Positions 19,208 through 30,233 are shown, numbered from the stretch's first letter. The stretch: DNA of 64,000 nt from Marinobacter persicus (GCF_900114155.1 NZ_FOSC01000004.1:213355-277354), one strand, 5' to 3'. Numbers and translations are program-made. Notes: generated by a model not told the origin, from the sequence alone.

Positions 19208-19442
19208 ACGCAAAAAAGTTCTTTTAATACAGCTGCTTGTATAAACGCGGTGCTATTTTAGCGCAAATGCACGCACTAATGTGGGGCGAGTGCGTTACAC
19301 CTGGCTCAAAACAGCGCATGTTCTGACCCTGCCATTATAGAGCTGCTGCCCGACAGTATGGCAGCGGCCGGGGTGTGGTACACTTTTGCTCCACAAATCA
19401 CACAGTTTATCCAGAGGCGGGCGAAAGGCCCGGAGGTGCGTA

Positions 19443-19691
19443 ATGAAAGGGCCACAGGATATTTTTGCCCAGTTGCAGGGCCAGTTCGGCCAGTTTGTTC
19501 CCGACATGGCCAAAGCGGCCCGGGACGACGTGGAAAACCAGGTACGGGCTAGCGTGATGGCCATCATGTCGCGTCTGGAACTGGTTACCCGGGAAGAATT
19601 CGATGCCCAGCAGGCGGTGCTGGAGAAAACCCGTGAAAAAGTCGAAGCGCTGGAAAAGCGGGTGGCAGAACTGGAAAGCCGACAGTCCTGA
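19443..19691 (+). CDS. ubiK: Ubiquinone biosynthesis accessory factor UbiK
   Basis: An 82-residue protein with GGAGG upstream of ATG 19443. It has the N-terminal helix (DIFAQLQGQFGQFVPD) and the C-terminal trimeric coiled coil (REEFDAQQAVLEKTREKVEALEKRVAELES) of the YqiC/UbiK family, which assists lipid-soluble steps of aerobic ubiquinone synthesis with UbiJ. The length is normal. Confidence 0.88.
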   Translation: MKGPQDIFAQLQGQFGQFVPDMAKAARDDVENQVRASVMAIMSRLELVTREEFDAQQAVLEKTREKVEALEKRVAELESRQS

Positions 19692-19730
19692 CCGCCCCCG
19701 TTTTACTCCGGTTCTGATACAGTGTTCAAA

Positions 19731-19753
19731 CGCGGGCACGGGACGTGCCCGCG
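19731..19753 (+). other. Perfect stem-loop upstream of comM
   Basis: CGCGGGCACG and CGTGCCCGCG form a 10-bp stem around GGA in the ubiK-comM gap. There is no T-run, so it may be a weak terminator for ubiK or a leader structure of comM. Confidence 0.4.
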
Positions 19754-19784
19754 TGTGTTGATTCCCTGCCAAGGAAAGGTTGCC

Positions 19785-21326
19785 ATGCTTGCCATTGTTC
19801 ATTCCCGCGCCTGTATTGGCGTCAGCGCCCCCGAAGTGACCATTGAGGTGCACCTGTCAGGCGGTTTGCCTGCCCTCTCCATTGTTGGCTTGCCGGAGAC
19901 CGGTGTGCGTGAGAGCAAGGACCGCGTGCGCAGTGCCCTGCTGAATGCCGGCTTCGAGTTCCCGGCCCGCCGGATCACCATCAATATGGCGCCCGCCGAT
20001 TTGCCCAAAGAGGGCGGCCGGTTTGATTTGCCCATCGCCCTGGGCATTCTGGCCGCCTCCGGTCAGATTCCCTCTGAATCGCTGGAAAATATCGAATGCA
20101 TTGGCGAGCTTTCGCTTGATGGTGCCCTGCGGCCGCTTAAAGGTGTGTTGCCGGCGGTGCTGGCCGCCCGCGAAGCGGGCCGGGTTCTGCTGTTGCCACA
20201 GGAGAATGCGGCGGAAGCCGCCCTGGCCAGTAACAACGATGTGCTTTCGGCCAGCCATCTGCTGACGGTGTGCGAGCATTTGTCTGGCCGTGCCAAACTG
20301 GTGCCTCTGCCACGGGCCGAGGATGACAAAAATACGCCAGCGGCGGTCAACGGGCCGGACCTGGCCGATGTCCGTGGCCAGCAGGTGCCACGCCGGGCCC
20401 TGGAGGTCGCGGCGGCTGGTGGTCACAATCTTCTGTTTTTCGGTCCTCCCGGCACCGGCAAAAGCATGCTGGCCAGCCGCCTGCCGGGCATCCTGCCGCC
20501 CCTGGAAGACCATGCTGCAATGGAAGTGGCCAGCGTGCACTCGGTGGCCGGTCATGCCGTGCAGGCCGGCGAGTGGCGCAAACCGCCATTTCGGAATCCT
20601 CACCATACCGCCTCGGCGGTGGCGCTGGTGGGCGGTGGCAGCAGCCCGCGACCGGGTGAAATTTCGTTGGCGCACCGCGGAGTGCTGTTTCTGGATGAAC
20701 TTCCGGAGTTCGACCGGCGTGTGCTGGAAGTGCTGCGAGAGCCGATGGAAAGTGGTGAGATTGTCATCAGCCGGGCGGCCCGGCAGGTTACCTTCCCGGC
20801 CCGTTTCCAGGTGGTGGCGGCCATGAACCCCTGTCCCTGTGGCTACCACGGCCATCCCAACATCGAGTGCCAATGTACGCCCACCCAGGTCATGCGTTAC
20901 CGGGCCAAAATTTCCGGGCCGCTGCTGGACCGTTTTGATCTGCACGTGGAGGTGCCCGTGCAGACCGGTGAAGTGTTGCTGGGCGCGGGTGGCAATGCCG
21001 GGGCCGGGGAAAGCAGTGCCAGTGTCAGCCAGAGGGTGATGCGCGCACGGGTTGCGCAACAACGAAGGGGTGCACTCAATGCCGCCCTGGCTGGCCGGGC
21101 ACTGGATGAGGCCTGTTATCTGGAGGTCGAGGGCCAGAAGTTGTTGTCTTCGGCCATGGAACGGCTGGGCCTGTCGGCGAGGGCGTTACACCGGATTCTG
21201 CGGGTGGCCCGGACGCTGGCGGATCTGGACGGTGCCACAGAGCTGCAGCGCCAGCATCTGATAGAAGCGCTGGGGTATCGTCAGCTTGACCGTCAGCATG
21301 GTCAGAATTCCCTGGTGTCCGCCTGA
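19785..21326 (+). CDS. comM: ComM/YifB-type Mg-chelatase-like AAA+ ATPase
   Basis: The start ATG 19785 follows AAGGAAAGG. The 513-residue protein has the N-terminal ChlI domain ([24 protein letters not shown]), Walker [12 protein letters not shown], Walker [10 protein letters not shown], the CPCGYHGHP zinc-like motif and a C-terminal ChlI-C domain. In naturally competent bacteria ComM is a hexameric helicase that helps branch migration during recombination of incoming DNA. Competence in this organism is not shown by this gene alone. Confidence 0.92.
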   Translation: MLAIVHSRACIGVSAPEVTIEVHLSGGLPALSIVGLPETGVRESKDRVRSALLNAGFEFPARRITINMAPADLPKEGGRFDLPIALGILAASGQIPSESLENIECIGELSLDGALRPLKGVLPAVLAAREAGRVLLLPQENAAEAALASNNDVLSASHLLTVCEHLSGRAKLVPLPRAEDDKNTPAAVNGPDLADVRGQQVPRRALEVAAAGGHNLLFFGPPGTGKSMLASRLPGILPPLEDHAAMEVASVHSVAGHAVQAGEWRKPPFRNPHHTASAVALVGGGSSPRPGEISLAHRGVLFLDELPEFDRRVLEVLREPMESGEIVISRAARQVTFPARFQVVAAMNPCPCGYHGHPNIECQCTPTQVMRYRAKISGPLLDRFDLHVEVPVQTGEVLLGAGGNAGAGESSASVSQRVMRARVAQQRRGALNAALAGRALDEACYLEVEGQKLLSSAMERLGLSARALHRILRVARTLADLDGATELQRQHLIEALGYRQLDRQHGQNSLVSA

Positions 21327-21396
21327 CGGGGCGGACTCTGTTAAACTGTCGGTAAATTTCCAAGAAACCCATCCGCTGTGGCGGAGAGAGGATGAC

Positions 21397-22122
21397 ATGA
21401 CCGATCAGACCGATAATCGAGAGTCCTCCGGCGACAATCCGGTGACCACCCGCCGTGGCGTGCGCAGTTTTGTGCTGCGCCAGGGCCGCATGACCGAAGG
21501 CCAGAAGAAAGCCTATGACCGCCTGTGGCCAAAGTACGGCCTGAGCCGTGAAGATGGCATGATTGATCCGCGCCAGGTATTCGGCCGCGATAACATGCTG
21601 AACCTGGAGATTGGCTTTGGCATGGGGCGGTCACTGGCCGACATGGCCGAGGCGGCGCCGGAGCAGGATTTTATCGGCGTTGAGGTGCATTTGCCCGGTG
21701 TGGGCGCGTTGCTCAAGGAAGTGGAGGAGCGTGGCCTGGAAAACATACGCATCTACAGCATCGATGCCAACGATGTGATTGACTTGTGCCTGCCCGAGGC
21801 CTGCCTGGACCGGGTGATGGTGTTCTTCCCCGACCCCTGGCCGAAGAAAAAGCATCACAAGCGCCGTCTGGTGCAGCCGGAGTTTGTTCAGCGCATTCGT
21901 CACAAACTGCGCGTCGGCGGTGTTCTGCACCTGGCCACCGATTGGGAGAACTACGCCGAACACATGCTGGAAGTGATGAGCGAGGCGGAAGGCTTTGCCA
22001 ATACCCGGGAAGAGGGCGGGTACTCACCGCGCCCGGACGACCGGCCGATTACCAAGTTTGAAAAACGCGGAGAAAACCTGGGCCATGGGGTCTGGGATTT
22101 GCTGTTCTACCGCACCAACTGA
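21397..22122 (+). CDS. trmB: tRNA (guanine-N7)-methyltransferase
   Basis: The 241-residue product begins after GGAGAGAGG at ATG 21397. It has the SAM-binding loop [16 protein letters not shown] and the TrmB signature [18 protein letters not shown], followed by [13 protein letters not shown]. It makes m7G46 in tRNA. A longer frame from 21286 lacks a good start. Confidence 0.95.
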   Translation: MTDQTDNRESSGDNPVTTRRGVRSFVLRQGRMTEGQKKAYDRLWPKYGLSREDGMIDPRQVFGRDNMLNLEIGFGMGRSLADMAEAAPEQDFIGVEVHLPGVGALLKEVEERGLENIRIYSIDANDVIDLCLPEACLDRVMVFFPDPWPKKKHHKRRLVQPEFVQRIRHKLRVGGVLHLATDWENYAEHMLEVMSEAEGFANTREEGGYSPRPDDRPITKFEKRGENLGHGVWDLLFYRTN

Positions 22123-22160
22123 TCCTGCCCGTACAGCGAAACGCCGCCATGCATCCGTTG

Positions 22161-22712
22161 TCAGCCCGCCGGCTGTAACGGGTGTCGGCGGGCAGCGCGT
22201 ATAATCACCAGTCCCGCCACGCCCAGAATCAGGCCCGTGTACTTCAGCAGCGCCAGGATCGCGGCTGCCAGACTCAAGGCGTCGGTCGCCGGGTTGACGT
22301 TGTTCAGTAACACCAGGTTTTCCGCCACATCGGCCAGTGCCGCCAGCACGAATACCACGCGTACGCCGCGGGCAATGCGCCGTTCACGGATACCGGGCCG
22401 GTCGCGGGTGAAATGGCGGGTCAGCTGCAGCAGCGTGGCCAGATAACTCACGATAAACGCGAAGTCCAGCCACAAGGCGGTATAGGCCAGCCCCAGGCGG
22501 CCATCACTCCAACTGCGAATAATGCTGTGGGCCTGCTCGGCACTGCCGGCCAGCTGGAAGCTGATCATGCCCTGGGGCGCAGCCGCTGTCTGCAGCAGGT
22601 TATTGATGATCACCAGCGCCAGGAACAATACTCCCGCCAGCGCCATGGATACTTTCATGGGCAGGCGCATGGGCAGTCCCGGTAGCCAGGTGGGGCGATG
22701 ATGGTCCGTCAC
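22161..22712 (-). CDS. Four-helix inner-membrane protein of unknown function
   Basis: The 183 residues contain four likely membrane helices (about 22-42, 77-97, 118-137 and 147-170). I do not recognise a named family or catalytic motif. It overlaps the hemW stop by four bases (ATGA-type), so it is probably the last gene of the metX-metW-DUF4426-rdgB-hemW unit. Confidence 0.65.
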   Translation of the reverse strand: MTDHHRPTWLPGLPMRLPMKVSMALAGVLFLALVIINNLLQTAAAPQGMISFQLAGSAEQAHSIIRSWSDGRLGLAYTALWLDFAFIVSYLATLLQLTRHFTRDRPGIRERRIARGVRVVFVLAALADVAENLVLLNNVNPATDALSLAAAILALLKYTGLILGVAGLVIIRAARRHPLQPAG

Positions 22713-23875
22713 AGGAATTGCTCCAGCAGGCTGTTCAGATAACGCTGGCCCTGCTCCGTGGCCTGTATGCCAGAGCGGGCCAGCAGTCCCTTATCTCTCA
22801 GTTCCTCCAGTTTTACCGAAACCGGGGACAGCGGTAAACCGGTGCGTTCACAATAGAGAGATTCAGGCACCCCACCGCTCAGTCGCAGAGCGTTCATCAT
22901 GAATTCCAGCGGCCGCTCGGCCGGGTCGATGTCTTCGGTGCCGGAAGTACGCGAACCGATCCGGTTCAGATAGGCCTCCGGCTGGCGGGTTTTCCAGTAG
23001 CGGAAAATACGGCCGTCCGCCGTGCTGATCTTGCCGTGAGCGCCGGCACCCAGGGCCAGATAATCCCCGAAAGTCCAGTAGTTCAGGTTGTGCCGGCTTT
23101 CCCGCCCCGGCCGGCTCCAGGCCGAGACCTCGTAATCGTTGAAGCCCTGGCTGCGCAGATAATCGGCGCCGGTTTGATAGATGCGCCAGAGCCGCTCATC
23201 ATCGGGCAGCGTGGGTGGGCGTGAGAAGAATTCGGTATTGGGCTCGATGGTCAGCTGGTACCAGGACAGGTGTGTCGGCCCCTGTGCCAGCGCCGTTTCC
23301 AGGTCGGCCAGGGCCTGCTCTGGTGTTTGCCCAGGCAGACCGTGCATCAAATCGATGTTGAAATTGTCGAAGCCGGCCTCGCGGGCACTGGTGATGGCCT
23401 GCAGGGCGGCGTCCCGGTCGTGGATGCGCCCGAGGACCTGCAGGTGTTCCGGCTGGAAGCTCTGCACGCCGATTGATAAACGGTTGATGCCAGCCCTGCG
23501 AAAATGCTCAAACCGGCCGGCTTCCAGGGTGCCGGGATTGGCTTCCAGGGTGATTTCGGCGTCGGGACTGAATGTCAGATACCGGCGCAGTTGTTCAAAC
23601 AGCCGTTCATAGAAATCGCCGGACATGAGCGAGGGTGTACCCCCGCCGATGAACACGCTTTCAATGGCCCGGTCGCGAACCAGTGCAAGGTCCTGTTCAA
23701 GATCTTCAATAATGGCGGCCAGGTAGGCCTGTTCCGGCAGCTCGCCGCGAATGGCGTGGGAATTGAAGTCACAGTAGGGGCACTTGCGCACGCACCAGGG
23801 CACGTGGATGTACAGCGCCAGGGGCGGGCAGACCGCCACCGGGGCGGTGGCGGTTGACGGGAGGGGGTCAGGCAT
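22709..23875 (-). CDS. hemW: Radical SAM heme chaperone HemW
   Basis: The radical SAM motif CxxxCxxC lies in [18 protein letters not shown], followed by GGGTPS and the HemW C-terminal domain; 388 residues is normal. HemW was once called an oxygen-independent coproporphyrinogen oxidase. The Cys after the motif is replaced by Phe (CDFNS), as in HemW heme chaperones rather than HemN. It overlaps rdgB by eight bases. Confidence 0.92.
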   Translation of the reverse strand: MPDPLPSTATAPVAVCPPLALYIHVPWCVRKCPYCDFNSHAIRGELPEQAYLAAIIEDLEQDLALVRDRAIESVFIGGGTPSLMSGDFYERLFEQLRRYLTFSPDAEITLEANPGTLEAGRFEHFRRAGINRLSIGVQSFQPEHLQVLGRIHDRDAALQAITSAREAGFDNFNIDLMHGLPGQTPEQALADLETALAQGPTHLSWYQLTIEPNTEFFSRPPTLPDDERLWRIYQTGADYLRSQGFNDYEVSAWSRPGRESRHNLNYWTFGDYLALGAGAHGKISTADGRIFRYWKTRQPEAYLNRIGSRTSGTEDIDPAERPLEFMMNALRLSGGVPESLYCERTGLPLSPVSVKLEELRDKGLLARSGIQATEQGQRYLNSLLEQFL

Positions 23876-24479
23876 TGGCCTTCAACTGTTCCAGCAGGCT
23901 GGCCAGTGCGCGGCCACGATGACTGATCTGGCCTTTTTGCTCGCGGTTCAACTCGGCGGCACTGCACTGGTACTCCGGGGCAAAAAACACCGGATCGTAG
24001 CCAAAACCACCGTCGCCGACGGGTTGCTCAAGAATCCGGCCGGGCCAGCGGCCATGGCAGATTAACGGCGTGGGATCGTCGGCATGGCGCAGGTACACCA
24101 GCACGCAATGAAACTGGGCCGTCCGTTCGGCTTCGGGTATGTCGGCCAGTGCTTCCAGCAAGGCGGCCACGTTATCGGCATCGGTAGCGCCGGGGCCGGC
24201 GTATCGGGCCGAACGTACTCCGGGTTGTCCACCCAGGGCATCCACGGCCAGCCCGCTGTCGTCCGCCAGGGCTGGCAGCCCGGTCTGCCGGGCGGCGTGG
24301 CGGGCCTTGAGGATGGCATTTTCGACAAAGGTGACCGCCGGCTCATCCGCCTCTCCAACGCCCAGGTCGCCCTGGGGCAGGGGGGTGAAGTCCAGAGGCG
24401 CGAGCAGGTGCTCAAATTCGGCAAGCTTGCCTTTGTTGTTGCTGGCGATGACGAGTTTTTTCAGCATGGTCTCAGTCAC
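23868..24479 (-). CDS. rdgB: XTP/dITP pyrophosphatase
   Basis: This house-cleaning enzyme removes non-canonical purine nucleotides. Family motifs are [35 protein letters not shown] and SHRGRAL. The start could be 24479 or the internal ATG four codons later. It overlaps both the upstream DUF4426 gene and hemW, consistent with a tight operon. Confidence 0.94.
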   Translation of the reverse strand: MTETMLKKLVIASNNKGKLAEFEHLLAPLDFTPLPQGDLGVGEADEPAVTFVENAILKARHAARQTGLPALADDSGLAVDALGGQPGVRSARYAGPGATDADNVAALLEALADIPEAERTAQFHCVLVYLRHADDPTPLICHGRWPGRILEQPVGDGGFGYDPVFFAPEYQCSAAELNREQKGQISHRGRALASLLEQLKANA

Positions 24480-24921
24480 TGAACAAGGTGTGGGTGAAGC
24501 GTAAGGGCATGGCCTCGTTCTGGCCCCGGGGGCGGGCTTCCACGTTGAAGGTCATCAACTCGCCAGAGGAATACTGGTACTGGGCGATGAAGTACACCGC
24601 ATCGCCTTCCTGAATACGCCGGAATGCCAGAAACTTTACCTGCTGGATATCGTTGGAGACTTTGCCTTCCACCTGGCCGTTAACCGGTTGCGGCTGGCCA
24701 TTTTCATCCTCTTTCATGATCGAGATATTGACGATGCCAATGCCCCGGGAGCGGGTCAGATCGTTGGCCTGGGCCACCTCCGGTGACAGGAAGGTGCTGG
24801 GGAAAACGCTCCAGTGCACCTGGTAATCGCCAAAATCCTTTTCTCCGGCTGCGGCCGGCAGGGATGCCAGCAGCAGGGAGCAGAAGGCCAGTAAGAAAGC
24901 ACTGACAGAACGTGTAATCAT
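24472..24921 (-). CDS. Secreted DUF4426 protein
   Basis: The ATG at 24921 follows GGGAGGA at good spacing. The 149-residue product has a signal peptide ending in AAAGEKDFG and matches the DUF4426 pattern ([19 protein letters not shown]...[12 protein letters not shown]). The family has no known function but is often next to metW and rdgB in gammaproteobacteria. It lies two bases after metW and overlaps rdgB by eight. Confidence 0.85.
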   Translation of the reverse strand: MITRSVSAFLLAFCSLLLASLPAAAGEKDFGDYQVHWSVFPSTFLSPEVAQANDLTRSRGIGIVNISIMKEDENGQPQPVNGQVEGKVSNDIQQVKFLAFRRIQEGDAVYFIAQYQYSSGELMTFNVEARPRGQNEAMPLRFTHTLFSD

Positions 24922-24923
24922 GA

Positions 24924-25523
24924 TTATTCCTCCCGCGTGATACGGTAAATGGCAATCTCGCCGAGCAGGTTGGGCCAGGCCCGGGCCAGCCAGCTGTTCT
25001 GGTGCTGGCAGTCCACCACCCGGCGGCTCTTGATGCGAATGCCTTTCTGCCGGCACAGCGCCTCGAAATCCTTGAAGGTGCAAAGCCGGATATTAGGGGT
25101 GTTATACCATTTATACGGCAGTGCGTTCGATTCGGGCATGCGGCCGCTCAGGGTCAGCCCCCAACGCAGACGCCAGTGGGCGAAGTTGGGGAAGGTAACA
25201 ATGCCTTCCCGGCCCACCCGCAGCATTTCCTCGATCACCCGGTCTGGCCGGCGCACGGCTTGCAGGGCCTGGGTCATCAGTACGATATCGAACATGCCGT
25301 CATCAAAGTTGTCCAGTCCCTGGGTATCCAGGTTCTGCTCGATCACACTCACGCCACGGCCCATGCAGGTGGTGATGTGGTCCGGGTTGATTTCCAGGCC
25401 AAAACCGGTGGCGTTGCGTTCACGTTGCAGGAAATCCAGCAGGGTGCCGTCGCCACAACCAAGATCGAGCACGTGCTGGCCGGGGGTAACCCACTGCTGG
25501 ATGATGTCGAGATCCGGTCTCAT
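24924..25523 (-). CDS. metW: Methionine biosynthesis protein MetW
   Basis: A 199-residue SAM-dependent methyltransferase-like protein with the binding loop [15 protein letters not shown] and the conserved [21 protein letters not shown] stretch of MetW. It works with MetX in methionine synthesis and overlaps metX by four bases. Its exact reaction is not settled in the family. Confidence 0.93.
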   Translation of the reverse strand: MRPDLDIIQQWVTPGQHVLDLGCGDGTLLDFLQRERNATGFGLEINPDHITTCMGRGVSVIEQNLDTQGLDNFDDGMFDIVLMTQALQAVRRPDRVIEEMLRVGREGIVTFPNFAHWRLRWGLTLSGRMPESNALPYKWYNTPNIRLCTFKDFEALCRQKGIRIKSRRVVDCQHQNSWLARAWPNLLGEIAIYRITREE

Positions 25524-26668
25524 GCGCCAACCTCCCGTGCGACCCGGTCCAGATAGGCCGTGAATACGTCAGTGTACCTGGGGGTGGGGATCAGAAACGC
25601 ATCATGCCCCCAGGGCGCATCAATTTCAGCGTAGCTGACCTTTTTCCTGGCGGAAATCATGGCATTCACCATTTCCTCGGAACGCTCGGGTGAGAACCGC
25701 CAGTCGGTGCTGAAAGACAGCACCAGGTATTCGCATTTTGCCGGTGCCAGGGCTTTAGCCAGGTCCCCATTGGTTTCCCAGGCCGGGTCGAAGTAATCCA
25801 GTGCCCGGGTCATCAACAGGTAGGTGTTGGCGTCAAAGCTCTCGGAGAAGCGCTCGCCCTGGTAGCGCAGGTAGCTTTCCACCTGGAATTCGGCACCAAA
25901 GCCGAACTGGTAGGCTTCATCACGCAGCTCCCGGCCGAATTTCTCGCCCATGGAGGCATCGGACAGATAGGTAATGTGCCCGACCATGCGAGCCAGCATC
26001 AGGCCCCGGCGGGGAATGGCGTTGAAATCGTAATAGCGGCCTTCGTGAAACTCCCGGTCGGAGGTGATGGCCTGGCGGGCCACTTCGTTGAAGGCGATGT
26101 TCTGGGCGCTCAGTTTCGGCGTTGAGGCAATGACCACCGCGTGGCGTACCCGGTCCGGATAGCTCAGGCTCCACTGCAAGGCCTGCATGCCGCCCAGGGA
26201 CCCACCAACCACGGCGGCCCATTGTTCAATGCCCAGCCGGTCGGCCAGCCGGGCCTGGCTTTCGACCCAGTCGGTCACGGTAATAACCGGAAAATCCGGG
26301 CCGTAGGGTTTGCCGGTGGCCGGGTTGGTCGAGGCCGGGCCGGTGCTGCCGTGGCAGCCGCCGAGGTTGTTCACGCTGACCACGAAGAAACGGTTGGTGT
26401 CGATGGGTTTGCCGGGGCCGATGCAGCTGTCCCACCAGCCGGGTTTGCGTTCGTCCATGGCGTGGTAACCGGCGGCATGGTGATGGCCACTCAGGGCATG
26501 GCAGATGAGCACGGCGTTGCTGGCATCGCTGTTCAGCGTGCCATAGGTTTCGACCACCAGGTCGTAGCTGTCCAGGGTCTGGCCGCAGGCCAGCGCAATG
26601 GGTTGGTCGAAGTGCAGGGTTTCCGGGCTGACTAGGCCTACGGAATCCGCAGGCAGGGTATCGGGCAT
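25520..26668 (-). CDS. metX: Homoserine O-acyltransferase (MetX)
   Basis: An alpha/beta hydrolase-fold enzyme of 382 residues with the nucleophile elbow [12 protein letters not shown] and the C-terminal Asp/His region ([18 protein letters not shown]). It activates homoserine for methionine synthesis. Many gammaproteobacterial MetX proteins paired with MetW use succinyl-CoA rather than acetyl-CoA, so the acyl donor is left open. It is first in the metX-metW series. Confidence 0.93.
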   Translation of the reverse strand: MPDTLPADSVGLVSPETLHFDQPIALACGQTLDSYDLVVETYGTLNSDASNAVLICHALSGHHHAAGYHAMDERKPGWWDSCIGPGKPIDTNRFFVVSVNNLGGCHGSTGPASTNPATGKPYGPDFPVITVTDWVESQARLADRLGIEQWAAVVGGSLGGMQALQWSLSYPDRVRHAVVIASTPKLSAQNIAFNEVARQAITSDREFHEGRYYDFNAIPRRGLMLARMVGHITYLSDASMGEKFGRELRDEAYQFGFGAEFQVESYLRYQGERFSESFDANTYLLMTRALDYFDPAWETNGDLAKALAPAKCEYLVLSFSTDWRFSPERSEEMVNAMISARKKVSYAEIDAPWGHDAFLIPTPRYTDVFTAYLDRVAREVGA

Positions 26669-26742
26669 GGGTGTGAGGTTTCCTGCTCAACAGTATGCGA
26701 ACGCAGAAGTGTAAAGCCGCCCGCCAGCACCTGCAACCGGCG

Positions 26743-28707
26743 CTAACCAGCGCCGGACAGGTTCACCACTTTTTGTTGGCTGGTGCTGGGCGGCGGTTTG
26801 CGGATTTGCCGGCTCATGGTGTTGGTCATTGCCAACTGGCGTTGAATGTCGGCGATCGTTTTATCCAGCCGCTCCCGCTCGGCGCGGCTGTTGCGATCAG
26901 CCTGGACCATTTCCCGCAGCCGGCGGATCTGGTGTTCCAGCATCTGCTTTTGCTCCAGGGAATACTGCATGACTGGCAGCAACGCCTGCTGCGGCCAGCG
27001 CTCGACATCCTGGCGGGCGCGCTCGTGCAGACGGCGGGCTTCGCTGACCATCACGTTGAAGAACCGGCGGATCAGCAGGGATTGTTCGGTCAGCAGGTTC
27101 TTCGGGCTGATGCGAAAACGCCTGGCTTTTTTGCGCAGTTCGCGCACGGCGATCATGTGCCGGCCCACTCTGAGGGGAGCCGGTGCCAGATGCTGGCTTC
27201 GGCTGTCCTGGTTGTAGCGGCTGTAGATGCCGGCTGCCATTTTTTCCGCCAGTCGTGCTTCGGTCAGCAGGTTGGCGATGTCGCTTTCCAGGCGCTCGAA
27301 AAACTGCTCCATGGCCCGGTTCATGCCGGCGGTGGTCCAGCTGTTACTCATCTGTTCCCGGGCTTGTGCGGCGTGGGCCTCGAAGGCATCTTCGCTGACG
27401 ATCCGGGCCAGCATGTCACCCTGGGAGTCCATCAGTCGCCTCGATGACCGCAGGGCAATCACCTGCTTGTGATAGAAGTCGTATTCCTTTTGCGCTTTCT
27501 CCGCCATGCGGCGCAGGGCCGCCTTGTCGGTGGTCTGACCGCTGCAGGCCTGGCGCTCCTGTTCCAGGCCTTCGAGTCTTGCCTGCAGGTTGGCCTGGCT
27601 GTTTTGCAGCATGCCGAGCAAATCGCTGATCAGGTTCTGGGTGATCAGCTGTTCCTTGTAGGTAAGAATGCGCTCGACGATCAGGTTTTCCAGTTGCCCC
27701 AGATTGGCGCGCTCGAACAGGGCTTTGTTTTTGCGCACCCGCGCCAGCAGGGCCTGTTTCGCCGATAGTGGAATGATGTCCCGCTGATGAATGCCCAGAT
27801 GGTCGGCGGTGGAGGCGCGTACCCGTTCAATCGCCTGCCGGGTGTGTGCCTCGCCCTGCAGGTCATCCCAGAGTACATCCACTTTGTTCAGTACCGCGAA
27901 GCGTCCGGCCCGGTGATCGGCCTCGCGGGTGTCGATGTGTTCTCGCCACAGGGCCATGTCGCTGGCGGTGACGCCGGCATCGGCGCTGAGGATGAAGATG
28001 ACGGCATGGGCCCGGGGCAACATGCTGTAGGTCAGTTCCGGCTCCGAGCCCAGGGCGTTCAGGCCCGGGGTGTCGAGGATGCGCAGCCCCTGCTCGAACA
28101 GCGGATGGCGGATGCTGATCAGCGCATGGCGCCACGCCGGCACCAGCACATGGCCGGGGTTGTCACGGTCGTGGTCCAGCATGTCTTCGTTGAAGCCCAG
28201 GTCACGGGCCTGCTCCGGTGTCACGCTTTTGTTACGGGCCACTTCGGCCAGCACATCGCGCATGACATCCGGATGGTGCTCATCCAGCTCGAAGCGGTGC
28301 CAGCGCTCGGGCTGCTTGCGCAATTGCTGGAGCGACAACTCGCCGGTGCGGGTTTCGATGGGCAGCAGGCTGAGGTAGTTTTCCCGGCTGTCGCGATCGA
28401 AGAAGAGTTCGGTTGGGCACATGGTGGTGCGCCCGGCCTCCGAGGGCAGCATGCGCTGACCATAATCGGAAAAGAACAGGGCGTTGATCAGCTCGGTTTT
28501 GCCCCGGGAGAACTCACCGACGAAGGCAATGGTGAGTTCGTCTGCCAGCAACAGCTCCACCCCATTGCGGATGCGCTGGCCGATGTCGTCGGAGAACAGC
28601 TCGTTGTTCTGCAGCCACAGCTGGTAGTAACCCATCTGCCGGATCAGGTCTTTTTTCCATTGATGGTAGGCTTGTACCTGCCGCGACAGTGTTCCCTGCT
28701 GTTCCAT
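26743..28707 (-). CDS. Bacterial dynamin-like GTPase
   Basis: The start at 28707 follows AAGGAAGG. The 654-residue protein has G1 GEFSRGKTELIN, a G2 Thr region (GRTTMCPTE), G3 DTPGLNALG and G4 NKVD, then long coiled-coil segments (about 340-420 and 560-640) and a Ser/Gln-rich tail. This fits the dynamin family of membrane-remodelling GTPases. No transmembrane paddle is obvious. A GC-rich stem-loop (CCGGCGC/GCGCCGG) overlaps the stop codon and may end transcription. Confidence 0.85.
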   Translation of the reverse strand: MEQQGTLSRQVQAYHQWKKDLIRQMGYYQLWLQNNELFSDDIGQRIRNGVELLLADELTIAFVGEFSRGKTELINALFFSDYGQRMLPSEAGRTTMCPTELFFDRDSRENYLSLLPIETRTGELSLQQLRKQPERWHRFELDEHHPDVMRDVLAEVARNKSVTPEQARDLGFNEDMLDHDRDNPGHVLVPAWRHALISIRHPLFEQGLRILDTPGLNALGSEPELTYSMLPRAHAVIFILSADAGVTASDMALWREHIDTREADHRAGRFAVLNKVDVLWDDLQGEAHTRQAIERVRASTADHLGIHQRDIIPLSAKQALLARVRKNKALFERANLGQLENLIVERILTYKEQLITQNLISDLLGMLQNSQANLQARLEGLEQERQACSGQTTDKAALRRMAEKAQKEYDFYHKQVIALRSSRRLMDSQGDMLARIVSEDAFEAHAAQAREQMSNSWTTAGMNRAMEQFFERLESDIANLLTEARLAEKMAAGIYSRYNQDSRSQHLAPAPLRVGRHMIAVRELRKKARRFRISPKNLLTEQSLLIRRFFNVMVSEARRLHERARQDVERWPQQALLPVMQYSLEQKQMLEHQIRRLREMVQADRNSRAERERLDKTIADIQRQLAMTNTMSRQIRKPPPSTSQQKVVNLSGAG

Positions 28708-28732
28708 CGATCCTTCCTTATTGCTGTACCAG

Positions 28733-29317
28733 TTACATGCCCAGGCCAAGCGCACCCAGGCCGGCGGCCACTTTCATGTGATCAATCACCACGCTGATCA
28801 CGTTCAGAATCAGAAAGACAATAATCGGTGACAGATCCAGCCCGCCCATGGAGGGCATCAGGTTACGCACCGGGCGCATGACCGGTTCGGTCAGCTGTGC
28901 CACCAGTTGAATGGCCGGGTGGCCGCTTTGCGGGGCGATCCAACTGACCACCACCACGGCAATCACCGACCAGAAATAGATTTTCACGATGAGCCCGAGC
29001 ACATTCAGCACCGCCCACACCAGCAGTGTCAGCGGGTTGAGGGACGGGATGCCCCCATTCAGGGCGATCAGTATGAAGAAAAAGGCAAGCGCCTGGATGA
29101 TCACTGCCAGCACCAGCGAGGCGCCGTCTATGCCGCCCCAGCCGGGGATGATGCGGCGCAATGGGCGCAAGGGCGGGTTGGTCGCCTTCACCACAAACTG
29201 GGTGATGGGGTTGTAGAAATCAGCCCGTGCCAGTTGCAGCAGAAAACGCAACAGCACCACCGTCATATAAAAGGTGGATGCAATCGCCAGGATGGTGATG
29301 ACAATGTCTGCCAGCAT
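28733..29317 (-). CDS. yggT: YggT family membrane protein
   Basis: The 194-residue protein contains two YGGT units, each with paired helices and the conserved NPITQFVVKATNPPLRPLRR / LTEPVMRPVRNLMPSMGG motifs. The family is linked to osmotic tolerance and membrane integrity. It is 22 bases from proC, and yggS-proC-yggT is a conserved cluster. Confidence 0.92.
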   Translation of the reverse strand: MLADIVITILAIASTFYMTVVLLRFLLQLARADFYNPITQFVVKATNPPLRPLRRIIPGWGGIDGASLVLAVIIQALAFFFILIALNGGIPSLNPLTLLVWAVLNVLGLIVKIYFWSVIAVVVVSWIAPQSGHPAIQLVAQLTEPVMRPVRNLMPSMGGLDLSPIIVFLILNVISVVIDHMKVAAGLGALGLGM

Positions 29318-29339
29318 GAAGCGGTGTCTCCGTTATCGG

Positions 29340-30173
29340 TTACTGTTTGTCGGCCAGTTCTTTGGACATTTCCTGCGAGCGGGTAAAGGCCGCACCGTAG
29401 GCTTTTTGCACCAGTTCCCTCAGGCCGCCATCTTCAAAGGTGTGGATGGCCTGTTCGGTGGTGCCGCCCGGTGACATCACATTGCGCTTGAGCTGGGCCG
29501 GGTCGTGCTCGCTGCGCCCGGCCATTTCGGCGGCGCCGGCCATGGTCTGGATGGCCAGCTTGCGGGCGGTGTCGGCATCAATGCCGGCCTCGGTGGCGGC
29601 GGATTCCAGCGCTTCGAGCATCAGGAAGAAATAGGCGGGGCCGCTGCCAGACAGCGCGGTGACCGCGTGCAACAGGTTTTCGTCGTCCACCCACAGGGCG
29701 GTGCCGATGCTTTCGAACACCGATTGCACCATTTTCTTCTGGTCATCCTTCACCTGGCTGTTGGCATAAAGGCCGGCGGCGCCCTTGCCCACCAGTGACG
29801 GTGTGTTGGGCATGACCCGCACCAGCGGCAGGCCACCACCCAGCCATTGGTCCAGGGTCCCGGCGGTCAGGCCGGCTGCGATTGAGACCATCAGCGGGCG
29901 GGTATTCTGCACCACCGGGGCAATGTCGCGACAGACATCCGCCATCACCTGGGGTTTGACGGCCAATACCACCATGTCGGCCTGTTCGGCGCAATAGCGG
30001 TTGTCGGTGGTCACGCTGATACCAAAACGCTTGCGGAGGGTTTGCAGGTGGTTGTCGTCCGGTGCGCTGACCCAGATATCACCGGCCTTGAAGCCGCTGT
30101 CGAGCATGCCGCCAATGATGGCACTGGCCATGTTGCCGGCGCCGATAAACGAGATGGTGGGTGAGGTACTCAA
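29340..30173 (-). CDS. proC: Pyrroline-5-carboxylate reductase
   Basis: It reduces pyrroline-5-carboxylate to proline with NAD(P)H. N-terminal Rossmann motif FIGAGNMASAIIGGM, the middle AVKPQ, and the C-terminal signature VTALSGSGPAYFFLMLEAL...SPGGTTEQAI are complete; 277 residues is normal. Proline synthesis can also serve osmotic stress, in keeping with ectC in the same window. Confidence 0.95.
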   Translation of the reverse strand: MSTSPTISFIGAGNMASAIIGGMLDSGFKAGDIWVSAPDDNHLQTLRKRFGISVTTDNRYCAEQADMVVLAVKPQVMADVCRDIAPVVQNTRPLMVSIAAGLTAGTLDQWLGGGLPLVRVMPNTPSLVGKGAAGLYANSQVKDDQKKMVQSVFESIGTALWVDDENLLHAVTALSGSGPAYFFLMLEALESAATEAGIDADTARKLAIQTMAGAAEMAGRSEHDPAQLKRNVMSPGGTTEQAIHTFEDGGLRELVQKAYGAAFTRSQEMSKELADKQ

Positions 30174-30233
30174 GGTTCACTCCCGGGCTTGGTCGTTAAT
30201 GGATTATCCGCATCATAGCAGGAACCGGCGGCT

